Assembly: GCA_031275085.1 (NCBI GenBank)
Contig: JAISPG010000078.1
Location: 62,001-126,000, forward strand
Direction of reading: 5' to 3'
DNA: 64,000 nt
From: Bacteroidales bacterium
GTDB taxonomy: Bacteria; Bacteroidota; Bacteroidia; Bacteroidales; ML635J-15
The notes under the pieces were generated by a model. That model was not told where the DNA came from, made no database searches, and saw nothing but the letters and a program-made list of their open reading frames with translations. Numbering within the stretch: the stretch's first letter is position 1; every line of letters starts with the position of its first letter. The position numbers and the translations under genes are program-made. Below are positions 53,365-61,667 of this stretch, piece by piece.

Positions 53365-54888
53365 TTAATATAATTTAATACCGGGTTCCTCTATTTTAAG
53401 AAATTCGATTATTTGCTCTATTTCTTTATATTTTGGATTATCCTGAACAAATAATGGGATAATATTTCGTATATTATCATAAAATTTTCTTGTAACCGGA
53501 GATATTTTACCCTGAATTTTCAGGTAATCAACAGCCTGTGCCAATGCAATTGAGTGTATTGATAATACCTGAAAAGAATTTTCAATAATATGTTTTGCTA
53601 TCAATGCCGAATTTGTTCCCATACTAACTATGTCCTGATTGTCATTATTATTGGGAATACTATGTACATACATAGGATTTGATAATGTCTGACATTCGGC
53701 AGTTGTTGATGTTGCAGTAAATTGGGTTCCCTGTAACCCATAATTCAAACCAAGGTTACCAAAATTTAGAAACGGTGGCAATAACTCATTAATTTTATCA
53801 TGCAGCAAATAGTTAAGCTGCCTTTCCATCAACATTGTTAATTTGGTAATTCCAATTTTCAGTTTATCCATTTCATAAGAAACATAATCACCATGAAAAT
53901 TCCCCCCATGATAAACGGATTTTGTTTCATTATCAACAATAGGATTATCGTCAGCAGAATTAAGCTCATTAACCAATACCTTTTCGGCATTTATAAGTTC
54001 ATCATATATAGGTCCCAGAATCTGCGGAACACAACGAAGAGAGTAATATGGCTGAACTTTATGGCTAAAAATATTTTCTTCGCTTTCTTTTTCGTATAAC
54101 TCCTTTTGCCTGTTGAGCATACATTTGCTGCCTTTAGCTATCTGTTGCATTATTTCAGCAACTTTTTGCTGCCCGCTATGATGTTTTACATTGTTAAGTT
54201 CCGGTGACATAAAATCGTCATAAGAAGCGGCTATTTCATTCATTAAGGTTGAAGCAATAAGTGCCCACTGCATCAATTTTTTTGAATATATAAGATTTAC
54301 TAATCCTATTCCTGTCATAAAAGATGTTCCATTTGCCAAAGCCAATCCTTCACGTAAATATATTGGCAAAGGCCGGAGATTTTCTTCTTTCAGAACATCT
54401 TTGGTATTCCTTTTTTCTTCTTTGTAAAAAACTTCTCCTTCTCCTATTAAGGTAAGAGCTAAATGTGATAACTGTACCAGATCACCACTGGAACCTACAC
54501 TTCCATGCTCAGGAACGTATGGATATATACCCCGGTTTATATATTCTTTAAGGATCAGTACAGTATCTAAGTGTACTCCAGATTTTCCAACTACAAAAGT
54601 CATAAAACGGGAAAGCATGGCTGCTTTTACATATATAGCATCTAACGGTTTTCCCGCACCACTGGAATGCGAACGTATAATATTATATTGTAAATCATGC
54701 AGATCTTTGTCTGAAATACGATATTGTGCCATTGGTCCAAAACCTGTATTTATACCGTATATAACTTTTTTTTGAGCAAAAGATACTAAAAAATTATAAC
54801 TATCTTCAACTTGCTTTTTCTCCTTTGCTGTTAATTTTAGTTCTTTATTTAAAAAAATAATTGCTTTAAAATCTTCTAAATTAATCAC
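53365..54888 (-). CDS. Aromatic amino acid ammonia-lyase, probable tyrosine ammonia-lyase
   Basis: 507 residues, MIO-dependent lyase family. It closely follows the Flavobacterium johnsoniae TAL sequence as I remember it, including Y-G-I-N-T-G-F-G-P-M-A-Q-Y-R-I, I-R-S-H-S-S-G, S-L-R-C-V-P-Q-I-L-G-P and N-N-N-D-N-Q-D-I-V-S-M-G. It would convert tyrosine to 4-coumarate, the flexirubin-type starter. The MIO-forming triad is Ser-Ser-Gly (TCC AGT GGT) instead of Ala-Ser-Gly. It is the first gene of the operon, 11 bases before the ketoreductase. Histidine as substrate cannot be excluded by sequence alone. Confidence 0.87.
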   Translation of the reverse strand: MINLEDFKAIIFLNKELKLTAKEKKQVEDSYNFLVSFAQKKVIYGINTGFGPMAQYRISDKDLHDLQYNIIRSHSSGAGKPLDAIYVKAAMLSRFMTFVVGKSGVHLDTVLILKEYINRGIYPYVPEHGSVGSSGDLVQLSHLALTLIGEGEVFYKEEKRNTKDVLKEENLRPLPIYLREGLALANGTSFMTGIGLVNLIYSKKLMQWALIASTLMNEIAASYDDFMSPELNNVKHHSGQQKVAEIMQQIAKGSKCMLNRQKELYEKESEENIFSHKVQPYYSLRCVPQILGPIYDELINAEKVLVNELNSADDNPIVDNETKSVYHGGNFHGDYVSYEMDKLKIGITKLTMLMERQLNYLLHDKINELLPPFLNFGNLGLNYGLQGTQFTATSTTAECQTLSNPMYVHSIPNNNDNQDIVSMGTNSALIAKHIIENSFQVLSIHSIALAQAVDYLKIQGKISPVTRKFYDNIRNIIPLFVQDNPKYKEIEQIIEFLKIEEPGIKLY

Positions 54889-54920
54889 CTCTAAATTGTT
54901 TACTTAGTTTCATTTCCGCA

Positions 54921-54928
54921 CAAAAATA
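54921..54928 (-). promoter_or_regulatory. -7 box (TATTTTTG) of the pigment operon
   Basis: A minus-strand TAnnTTTG match 32 bases upstream of the ammonia-lyase start; it should drive the whole 13-kb operon. The remainder of the intergenic region to 55287 shows no gene or structure that I recognise. Confidence 0.55.
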
Positions 54929-55287
54929 CATAATATTTAATATTTGTAAAATGATTTAATAAAATATTTGTCCGCAAATATTCTGGAACCTGCAAATAAA
55001 CAACATTTTTTGTGAAAAAATTATAATAATTATCGCTTACACTGCGCAAGATAAGGTACAATTTCATCTGGCAGGATAAAAATCAATTTAAAAATCTGAT
55101 CTTTAGATAATTTCAAAATCTTAATACGTATTTTATGAGTTTCATTTCTCTTATATTAAGACAGAAATACTTTCCTCATAAACTCAATTTTAATTTGTAT
55201 ATGAGTTGTTGTATATAATACAAAACATTAATTGCCATAAAAAAATAATACACACCTTATTCTTTTCCTGTATTTGAAGAAATAAAT

Positions 55288-55295
55288 TATATTTG
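55288..55295 (+). promoter_or_regulatory. -7 box (TATATTTG) of the phosphoglucomutase gene
   Basis: A TAnnTTTG match 110 bases upstream of the preferred ATG at 55406. Confidence 0.45.
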
Positions 55296-55405
55296 TAATA
55301 TTTAATATTGATCTTAAAAACATATGGAACCTATTTGCCAAACAGTAAGTTCTTCATTTTTTAAATACAATGCAATTTAGTTCTTACTTTAAAAAACTAT
55401 TAAGG

Positions 55406-57151
55406 ATGGAATCTATAAAAGAAAAAGCACAATACTGGTTGTCTGATTTTTTTGATAAAGATACACAAAATCAGGTCAGAGATTTAATTGAAAATGATGA
55501 ACAACAATTAACAGAATCTTTTTATAAAGATCTTGAATTTGGTACCGGAGGCTTAAGAGGCATTATGGGAGCAGGGACAAACCGGATGAATAAATACACC
55601 GTGGGAATGGCTACCCAGGGATTATGTAATTATTTGCTGGAACAATTTGCCGGAGAACAGATAAAATGTGCAATTGCTTACGATTCAAGGAACAATAGTG
55701 AATATTTTGCAAAAATTACAGCTTCTGTTTTTTCTGCAAATAACATAAAAGTTTTTCTTTTCGATAAATTAAGACCTACACCGGAATTATCGTTTACAAT
55801 ACGCTATCTGGGTTGTAATGCAGGAATTGTAATAACGGCATCCCATAATCCGAAAGAATATAATGGATATAAAGTTTACTGGCAGGATGGCGGACAAATA
55901 ATAGCTCCACATGATAAAAAAATTATAGAAGAAGTAAGAAAAATCAAAGATTTCACTACCATAAAATTTGACAATGAACTTAAAAATGTTGAAATTATAG
56001 GAAAAGAAATAGATGAAGCATATATTAATGCTCTTTCGGGTATATGTCTGAATCCTGAAATTATAAAAAATACACCTTTAAAAATTATATTCACCCCCTT
56101 ACATGGTTCTACTGTTGACCTTGTCCCGATGGCATTGAAAAAAATAGGATTTCATGATATAAACATTGTTGAAAAGCAGGCAATTCCGGACGGTAATTTT
56201 CCAACAGTAAAATCTCCTAATCCTGAAGAACCCGAAGCATTTGATGAAGCAATAAAAAAAGCAGGGGAAGCAAATGCTGATATAGTAATGGGAACAGATC
56301 CGGATGGAGACAGATTGGGAATTGTTACAAAAAATTCTGCAGGCGAATATATCTTACTCAATGGCAATCAGACTGCAGCTATTATGGTATATTATTTACT
56401 AGACCAGTGGGAAAAAAAATCAATGCTTACAGGAAAAGAATATATTGTAAAAACAATTGTAACTACCGAACTCTTATCTGAAATATCAGACTATTATAAA
56501 GTAAAATGCTATGATGTCCTCACAGGTTTTAAATATATTGCCGCATTAATCGAGAAAAACTATGGAAATATGAAATTTGTAGGAGGCGGAGAAGAAAGTT
56601 ACGGATTCCTTGCCGGTGATTTTGTCAGGGATAAAGATGCAGTAATGTCATGTATGCTTATTGCAGAAATAGCAGCATGGGCTAAAAACCAGAAAAAGAC
56701 ACTTTACGATATATTGATTGATATATACATAAAATTTGGTTATTACCTTGAAGGATTAAAATCAATAACTAAAACAGGTAAAGCCGGTTCTGAAGAAATT
56801 CAGTCCATGATGAAAAAATTCAGGGATGAACCTCCTGAATCTATTGCAGGAATAAGCATAGCCCTTATTCACGACTTTGAAAAGGGACAGACAATAGATA
56901 AAATAAGTGATTTACGTTACGAAATAATACTTCCTAAGTCAAATGTATTACAATATGACCTCCTAGACGGAACTAAAATAACAATAAGACCGTCAGGAAC
57001 AGAACCTAAAATAAAATTTTATATAAGTGTACATGATAGAATTGATTCTGTTGAAGAATTTTATGAAATGACTAAAACCCTGGAAACAAAAATCAATATA
57101 ATAATGAATGAGGTCAGTAACTATGATCAAATTAAGAAAACTAAAACATAG
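55406..57151 (+). CDS. Phosphoglucomutase/phosphomannomutase family protein
   Basis: 581 residues from the ATG at 55406, preferred over 55370 because it gives the usual Bacteroidales length and N terminus and has AGGA just before it. Alpha-D-phosphohexomutase domains are in order: active-site serine loop T-A-S-H-N-P-K-E-Y-N-G-Y, metal loop D-P-D-G-D-R-L-G, sugar loop G-G-E-E-S-Y-G-F, and phosphate loop R-P-S-G-T-E-P-K. It interconverts hexose 1- and 6-phosphates for glycogen and surface sugar synthesis. Confidence 0.93.
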   Translation: MESIKEKAQYWLSDFFDKDTQNQVRDLIENDEQQLTESFYKDLEFGTGGLRGIMGAGTNRMNKYTVGMATQGLCNYLLEQFAGEQIKCAIAYDSRNNSEYFAKITASVFSANNIKVFLFDKLRPTPELSFTIRYLGCNAGIVITASHNPKEYNGYKVYWQDGGQIIAPHDKKIIEEVRKIKDFTTIKFDNELKNVEIIGKEIDEAYINALSGICLNPEIIKNTPLKIIFTPLHGSTVDLVPMALKKIGFHDINIVEKQAIPDGNFPTVKSPNPEEPEAFDEAIKKAGEANADIVMGTDPDGDRLGIVTKNSAGEYILLNGNQTAAIMVYYLLDQWEKKSMLTGKEYIVKTIVTTELLSEISDYYKVKCYDVLTGFKYIAALIEKNYGNMKFVGGGEESYGFLAGDFVRDKDAVMSCMLIAEIAAWAKNQKKTLYDILIDIYIKFGYYLEGLKSITKTGKAGSEEIQSMMKKFRDEPPESIAGISIALIHDFEKGQTIDKISDLRYEIILPKSNVLQYDLLDGTKITIRPSGTEPKIKFYISVHDRIDSVEEFYEMTKTLETKINIIMNEVSNYDQIKKTKT

Positions 57152-57295
57152 GATAAAAAAACTTATTTTTGTCTCATGTAAATATATTTAGTTACACTGA
57201 AATAATGGTGATAATGTATTTAAATGTTTATTATATACAAAAAATGAGATTCTAATGAAACTAACTGGCAAGCTTTTGAATGTCACGTATTTGAT

Positions 57296-57303
57296 TATAT
57301 TTG
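57296..57303 (+). promoter_or_regulatory. -7 box (TATATTTG) of the YjbQ gene
   Basis: A TAnnTTTG match 25 bases upstream of the ATG. Confidence 0.5.
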
Positions 57304-57328
57304 TAAATTAATTTAATAAACTCAGAAT

Positions 57329-57745
57329 ATGAAATCTTTCAGAAAAATTCTATGGTTTGAAACATCCAACAGAAGGCAACTCATAAATATAACATCTCTG
57401 GTGGAAGAATGTGTAAAAAACAGTGAAATAAAGGAAGGATTGTGTTTAGTTAATGCCATGCATATTACAGCGAGTGTTTTTATAAACGACGACGAAACAG
57501 GACTACACCATGATTTTGAAGAATGGCTTGAAAAACTGGCTCCTGAAAAACCTCATGACAGATACCGTCATAATACTTATGAAGATAATGGAGATGCTCA
57601 CCTCAAACGTACTATAATGGGACGTGAAGTTGTTGTGGCAATTACTGAAGGAAAACTGGATTTTGGCCCCTGGGAACAAATATTCTACGGAGAATTTGAT
57701 GGGAAAAGACGTAAAAAGGTGCTTGTAAAGATTATTGGAGAATAA
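57329..57745 (+). CDS. YjbQ family protein (UPF0047, secondary thiamine-phosphate synthase)
   Basis: 138 residues. The family blocks are [30 protein letters not shown] and [13 protein letters not shown], containing conserved His, Asp and Glu residues of the presumed active site. Some family members show weak thiamine-phosphate synthase activity; the physiological role is unsettled. Monocistronic, with its own promoter, and followed by a strong hairpin terminator. Confidence 0.9.
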   Translation: MKSFRKILWFETSNRRQLINITSLVEECVKNSEIKEGLCLVNAMHITASVFINDDETGLHHDFEEWLEKLAPEKPHDRYRHNTYEDNGDAHLKRTIMGREVVVAITEGKLDFGPWEQIFYGEFDGKRRKKVLVKIIGE

Positions 57746-57892
57746 CCGATCATTATTTTTAGATAAATTTCCACTATTGTTAAATACATATTATATTGAA
57801 AGTTTGGTACAAATGGCAAAAGTAACATATACCGGATATTATGAATAATTTTTAAATAATTGGAAAGAGTAGTAGTTAATAACATTTAACTT

Positions 57893-57930
57893 ATCAGGCT
57901 GTCTTAAAAATAAGACAGCCTGATTTTTTA
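57893..57930 (+). terminator. Rho-independent terminator after the YjbQ gene
   Basis: A perfect 14-bp inverted repeat (57893-57906 with 57911-57924), a 4-base A loop and a run of T (57924-57929). It lies about 150 bases past the stop; the intervening bases hold no recognised feature. Confidence 0.88.
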
Positions 57931-58005
57931 TGTAATATAAATTTATATTCCTCATCCCTCTTGTAATTTATTTCAAAAACCATCGGAAAATCGGGTTATT
58001 TTTAT

Positions 58006-58013
58006 TAATTTTG
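58006..58013 (+). promoter_or_regulatory. -7 box (TAATTTTG) of holA
   Basis: A TAnnTTTG match 20 bases upstream of the ATG at 58034; a TTG at 58028 is an unlikely start. Confidence 0.5.
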
Positions 58014-58033
58014 TTGTCAGATTTTTTTTGCAA

Positions 58034-59038
58034 ATGGATTACGAGAATATAATAAAAGATCTTGAAAATAAGATATATAAGCCGTTGTATTTGTTCTATG
58101 GCGAAGAATCATATTTTATTGATGAGTTAACCAACTATATTGCTCATAATGTATTGACTGAATCTGAAAAGGCATTTAACCAGACCATTGTTTATGGTAA
58201 AGATGTAAAAGCTGCCGAAATCATTGAAATGGCAATGCGTTATCCAATGATGTCAAATTTGCAGGTTATTATAGTTAAAGAAGCTCAGGGAATAAAAAAT
58301 TTTAAAGATTTTGAACCTTATGTAGCAAATCCTGCAAAATCCACAATTCTTGTTTTTAACTTCAAATATACCAGAAGTATAGATAAACGATTAAAAGTTA
58401 ATACTTTAATCGGAAAGAACGGATTGATATTCGAATCAAAGAAACTTTATGAGAACCAGGTACATTCATGGATAAGTTCAAGCCTGAAAAAAGATAATCT
58501 TACCATACATCCGGAAGCAATCCGGTTATTGTATGAAAGTGTAGGATCCGATCTTTCACTTCTTACCAATGAACTGAAAAAACTTATTATTTCTTTGAAG
58601 CCGGGTATTTCCCAAATACAAAAAGACGATGTGGCAAATAACATCGGTATAAATCGTAATTTTAATATATTTGAACTTCAAAAAGCTCTTGGAGCTAAAG
58701 ATAAGTTAACTGTTTATAAAATATTTGATTATTTTGGCAGGGATCCTAAAACAAATCCCTTGATCGTAACAATAGCAAGGCTTTTTGATTATTTTTCCAA
58801 AATAATTTTATTTCATTCCCTTACAGATAAAAGTAAAGGGAATATTGCTGCAAACCTTGGAATAAACCCTTATTTTGTTGATGAATATCGTAATGCAGCC
58901 GCTAACTATCCTATAAATAAAGTAATAAACATTATATCTTATCTTAAAGAATGTGACTTAAAATTAAAAGGAGTTGGCGCAACAAATCCTGATGAATCCG
59001 GCTTGTCGAAAGAATTGGTTTATAAAATACTCCACTAA
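58034..59038 (+). CDS. holA: DNA polymerase III delta subunit
   Basis: 334 residues from the ATG at 58034. It matches HolA, the clamp-loader subunit that opens the beta clamp: K-P-L-Y-L-F-Y-G-E-E-S-Y-F-I-D near the start, L-I-F-E-S-K-K-L-Y central, S-D-L-S-L-L-T-N-E-L-K-K-L and a helical C-terminal collar (about 210-330). The stop TAA overlaps the next gene's ATG by one base (TAATG), so the rhomboid gene is translationally coupled. Confidence 0.92.
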   Translation: MDYENIIKDLENKIYKPLYLFYGEESYFIDELTNYIAHNVLTESEKAFNQTIVYGKDVKAAEIIEMAMRYPMMSNLQVIIVKEAQGIKNFKDFEPYVANPAKSTILVFNFKYTRSIDKRLKVNTLIGKNGLIFESKKLYENQVHSWISSSLKKDNLTIHPEAIRLLYESVGSDLSLLTNELKKLIISLKPGISQIQKDDVANNIGINRNFNIFELQKALGAKDKLTVYKIFDYFGRDPKTNPLIVTIARLFDYFSKIILFHSLTDKSKGNIAANLGINPYFVDEYRNAAANYPINKVINIISYLKECDLKLKGVGATNPDESGLSKELVYKILH

Positions 59039-59658
59039 TGGAAAATATTGTTTTTATAATAATTATCATTACCGTAGTTATTTCATACACTGCATGGAAG
59101 AGACCGGAACTGTTCAATAAACTATTGCTCTGGCCTTATAGTGTTGTGCACAGAAAAGAATATTACCGCATAATAACTCACGGTTTTATACATGCCGACT
59201 GGGCTCATCTTATCGTTAACATGTTGGTTTTCTGGTCATTTGGAACAGTTCTTATTCGTTATTTTCAATATTTCTGGCATGGATATGCAGTATTGTTGTT
59301 TCTTTTGCTTTATATATCCGCAATAGTTGTTTCTTCAATTTATAGTGTAATAAAACATAAGGGCGATTATGGTTATTCTGCTGTAGGAGCTTCGGGAGCA
59401 ACTTCTGCAATAATCTTTGCTTCTATGTTTTTTGATCCGTGGAATATGATATATTTTTTCGGGATAATTCCTATTCCGGGAATATTATTTGGAGTAATAT
59501 ATTTGATTTATTCATATAAAATGGCTAAAAGAGGAACAGATAATATCGGACATGATTCTCATTTCTGGGGAGCTGTTTACGGATTTGTTTTTCCGTTGAT
59601 CTTTAAACCATCATTGTTTGGGTTTTTTATTCAACAATTAAAGAACTGGCCATTTTAA
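59038..59658 (+). CDS. Rhomboid-family intramembrane serine protease
   Basis: 206 residues with six membrane helices. The family L1 region G-F-I-H-A-D-W-A-H-L-I-V-N-M precedes the nucleophile in G-A-S-G-A-T-S (about residue 121). The catalytic His lies in H-F-W-G-A-V-Y-G in the last helix region (about 180). It would cleave membrane proteins within the bilayer; substrates are unknown. Coupled to holA. Confidence 0.92.
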   Translation: MENIVFIIIIITVVISYTAWKRPELFNKLLLWPYSVVHRKEYYRIITHGFIHADWAHLIVNMLVFWSFGTVLIRYFQYFWHGYAVLLFLLLYISAIVVSSIYSVIKHKGDYGYSAVGASGATSAIIFASMFFDPWNMIYFFGIIPIPGILFGVIYLIYSYKMAKRGTDNIGHDSHFWGAVYGFVFPLIFKPSLFGFFIQQLKNWPF

Positions 59659-59773
59659 CGAACAAGTAAATAATTAGTAATTAATTGAAATTTCAAAGCA
59701 GAATTTTAATTATTCATTATGTGTATGAATTTATAAAACTTAGTTCTTGATTTTCATTTAGTATATTTATTAA

Positions 59774-59786
59774 TGTCTTTGTGGTT
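59774..59786. repeat. Fragment of the dispersed tgtctttgtggtt repeat
   Basis: Thirteen bases in the 145-base gap before gmhB match the reverse complement of the accacaaagaca-type motif, related to the copies at 32.6 and 63.6 kb. It is short, so chance remains possible. Confidence 0.3.
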
Positions 59787-59803
59787 ACTTAAATAAAAAA
59801 TAC

Positions 59804-60292
59804 ATGAAAAAAGCTGTTTTTTTAGATCGTGATGGAGTTATTAATTATGAATCAGGCAATTACACATGTAATGTAAATGATTTTATCATTAATAACGGAG
59901 TAGGTGAAGCCATTAAATTATTAAAAAATAACGGATATCTTGTAATAATAATATCAAATCAGGGAGGAATAGCAAAAAAACTGTATACCCACCTTGATCT
60001 CCTGGAAATGCATATAAAATTATGTGAATACCTTATGGGATATAATACCAGTATTGATGATTTTTACTATTGCCCGCACCATGAGAGTGTATCAAAATGT
60101 TTATGCCGTAAACCTAAATCATTATTATTTGAAAAAGCAATAGCAGTACACAATATTGATGTTTCTGAATCATATATGATAGGAGATAAAGATAGGGATA
60201 TCATTCCTGCCCGTGATTGCGGGATAAAAGGTTTTTTAATAAAACCCAATACTAATATCTACGAAATTTGTAAGTCTATAATTAAAAGTTAA
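59804..60292 (+). CDS. gmhB: D-glycero-D-manno-heptose 1,7-bisphosphate 7-phosphatase (HAD-IIIA)
   Basis: 162 residues. The HAD nucleophile motif F-L-D-R-D-G-V-I-N is at the start and I-I-S-N-Q-G-G-I-A is motif II. The zinc loop C-P-H-H-E-S-V-S-K-C-L-C-R-K-P-K has Cys and His ligands, and M-I-G-D-K-D-R-D-I is motif IV. It removes the 7-phosphate in heptose synthesis for LPS core. Histidinol-phosphate phosphatase is the main alternative for this family. It is 11 bases upstream of the aminotransferase gene. Confidence 0.86.
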   Translation: MKKAVFLDRDGVINYESGNYTCNVNDFIINNGVGEAIKLLKNNGYLVIIISNQGGIAKKLYTHLDLLEMHIKLCEYLMGYNTSIDDFYYCPHHESVSKCLCRKPKSLLFEKAIAVHNIDVSESYMIGDKDRDIIPARDCGIKGFLIKPNTNIYEICKSIIKS

Positions 60293-60303
60293 AGTTAATT
60301 CCA

Positions 60304-61155
60304 GTGGCAAAATACATAATGCTGAACAGCGAAATAATCCATTCATCGGAACCATGCCTGTTATTCAATAACAGGGGATTTCTATTCGGAGATTCATTTA
60401 GTTTTCAGATGCGTGGAAATTCGTCAAAAGCATTTTTATCGGAGAAATATTTCGATTATATGATCTCTGTAATGAAATTACTTGGAATGGAACGTCCTTT
60501 ATTTTTAAAAAGATCAATATTTGAAACAGATCTGGAATTACTATTACAAAAAAACAGGATTTATAAAGGATTTTCTGCAATAGTTAGTGTTTTCAGGAAT
60601 GGGAACAATTTTTCCAGAATTGCTGCTGAAAATTCAATTTCTATTTTGATGTCCGTAGAAACTTTACCTGAAGAGTATTATTCTTTAAATGAAAAAGGAT
60701 TGAAAATAGGTATTTATAAAAAAAATAAAATTGATCCTTATATTTTTCAGAATAACTTTATTCCGGGTTTTAATTTTGATATTCTCCTAAAAAACTACCT
60801 GATCGATAATGATCTGGATGAAGCACTATTGATTGATAAAGATAATATTATAGTTAAAGCAATAGATTCAAATGTACTGTTTGTAAAAAACGGACATCTG
60901 GTTGTACCAATTAATATTATTAATAATTATCAGAAAGTTTTTACACAATTTATATTGGAAACAGCATTGAAACTACGAATTAATGTAATATCCGCAGAAA
61001 TAAGAGAGGCTGACCTTGTAAGTTTGGATGAAATATTTCTGGTGAACCCAGTTTTCGGAATAAAATGGGTTGTTGCTTATAAAGAAAAAAGATATTATAA
61101 TAAAATAAGTTTGAATCTACTTAAGTCAATTAATAAAAATTTTATTCAGAGTTGA
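60304..61155 (+). CDS. Class IV aminotransferase (PabC/IlvE-like)
   Basis: 283 residues starting at GTG (60304); the next Met is residue 6. The fold-IV PLP landmarks are partly visible: F-L-F-G-D-S-F near the start and the L-D-E-A-L-L-I-D block (about 170) followed by a Val-Lys-Ala segment. The expected Y-K-x-x-N-Y/S-L-x lysine stretch is poorly conserved (F-N-F-D-I-L-L-K-N-Y), so the PLP lysine is uncertain. It could be aminodeoxychorismate lyase or a branched-chain/D-amino acid aminotransferase. Confidence 0.7.
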   Translation: MAKYIMLNSEIIHSSEPCLLFNNRGFLFGDSFSFQMRGNSSKAFLSEKYFDYMISVMKLLGMERPLFLKRSIFETDLELLLQKNRIYKGFSAIVSVFRNGNNFSRIAAENSISILMSVETLPEEYYSLNEKGLKIGIYKKNKIDPYIFQNNFIPGFNFDILLKNYLIDNDLDEALLIDKDNIIVKAIDSNVLFVKNGHLVVPINIINNYQKVFTQFILETALKLRINVISAEIREADLVSLDEIFLVNPVFGIKWVVAYKEKRYYNKISLNLLKSINKNFIQS

Positions 61156-61336
61156 TATATAAATATTTACATTATTTTATAGTAGACAAAATGAAATTCT
61201 TTATAAGATAAGCTGATGCATAATAGATGTATTTCACCAGATTTTAAGATTTCTTTAAGAAATAATGTTTTACAACCATAAAATTTATAAAACAAATTTA
61301 ATAAACAATCGTTTTAAAAGTAGAAATGAAAAAGTT

Positions 61337-61371
61337 ATCCTTATGTGCGGGTTCGATTCCCGCCCGCTCCA
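61337..61371 (+). tRNA. tRNA 3' half (anticodon 3' strand, T arm, acceptor 3' strand)
   Basis: 61338-61342 is the 3' strand of an anticodon stem. A 4-base variable loop, a 5-bp T stem (61347-61351 with 61359-61363), a canonical T loop (ttcgatt) and the acceptor 3' strand ccgctcc (61364-61370) plus discriminator A follow. CCA is not encoded. There is no matching 5' half upstream; it lies 19 bases downstream at 61391. Upstream sequence (61156-61336) holds no recognisable feature. Confidence 0.65.
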
Positions 61372-61390
61372 CAATATATTTTAAACTTTA

Positions 61391-61428
61391 GGAGCGGTAG
61401 TGTAGTGGCAGCACAGAGGATCTGAGAT
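61391..61428 (+). tRNA. tRNA 5' half (acceptor 5' strand, D arm, anticodon 5' strand)
   Basis: 61391-61397 ggagcgg is the exact complement of the acceptor strand at 61364-61370. The D arm (61400-61414, stem gtgt/gcac) and gagga (61416-61420), which pairs with 61338-61342, follow. The body resembles a Bacteroidota tRNA-Gln from memory. After the anticodon region the sequence runs directly into a terminator instead of a 3' half. Joined to the upstream half, no fully canonical anticodon loop results (C at position 33, or an extra base before the stem). Confidence 0.65.
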
Positions 61429-61430
61429 AA

Positions 61431-61462
61431 AAAAGAGTTGGAGTTAACCCAACTCTTTTTTT
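61431..61462 (+). terminator. Terminator after the tRNA 5' half
   Basis: An 11-bp inverted repeat (61431-61441 with 61449-61459), a 7-base loop and a T run to 61462. It follows the 5' half by 2 bases. Confidence 0.82.
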
Positions 61463-61643
61463 ATGGTTTGCCTGTCGATGAATTCGGCTCAGTATAAAAT
61501 TTAGGTGGATAAAATAAATCTTTATCCATCTAATTTTCCATTGAGATCTTCTTTGATTATTAAGTCGGATAAAAAATGACAAACTTACACTTTAAAGCGG
61601 CATAACACATTTAGATAATAACAATACTATATTTCTTTTACTC

Positions 61644-61651
61644 TATCTTTG
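61644..61651 (+). promoter_or_regulatory. -7 box (TATCTTTG) of the LytS/LytTR pair
   Basis: A TAnnTTTG match 16 bases upstream of the kinase ATG. Confidence 0.55.
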
Positions 61652-61667
61652 TATAAAATATTGAATA

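Noticed and set aside
61388..61582. 64-codon minus-strand frame across the tRNA 5' half and terminator
   Set aside because: It runs antisense through the tRNA half and terminator, and has no protein-like features or homology I recognise.
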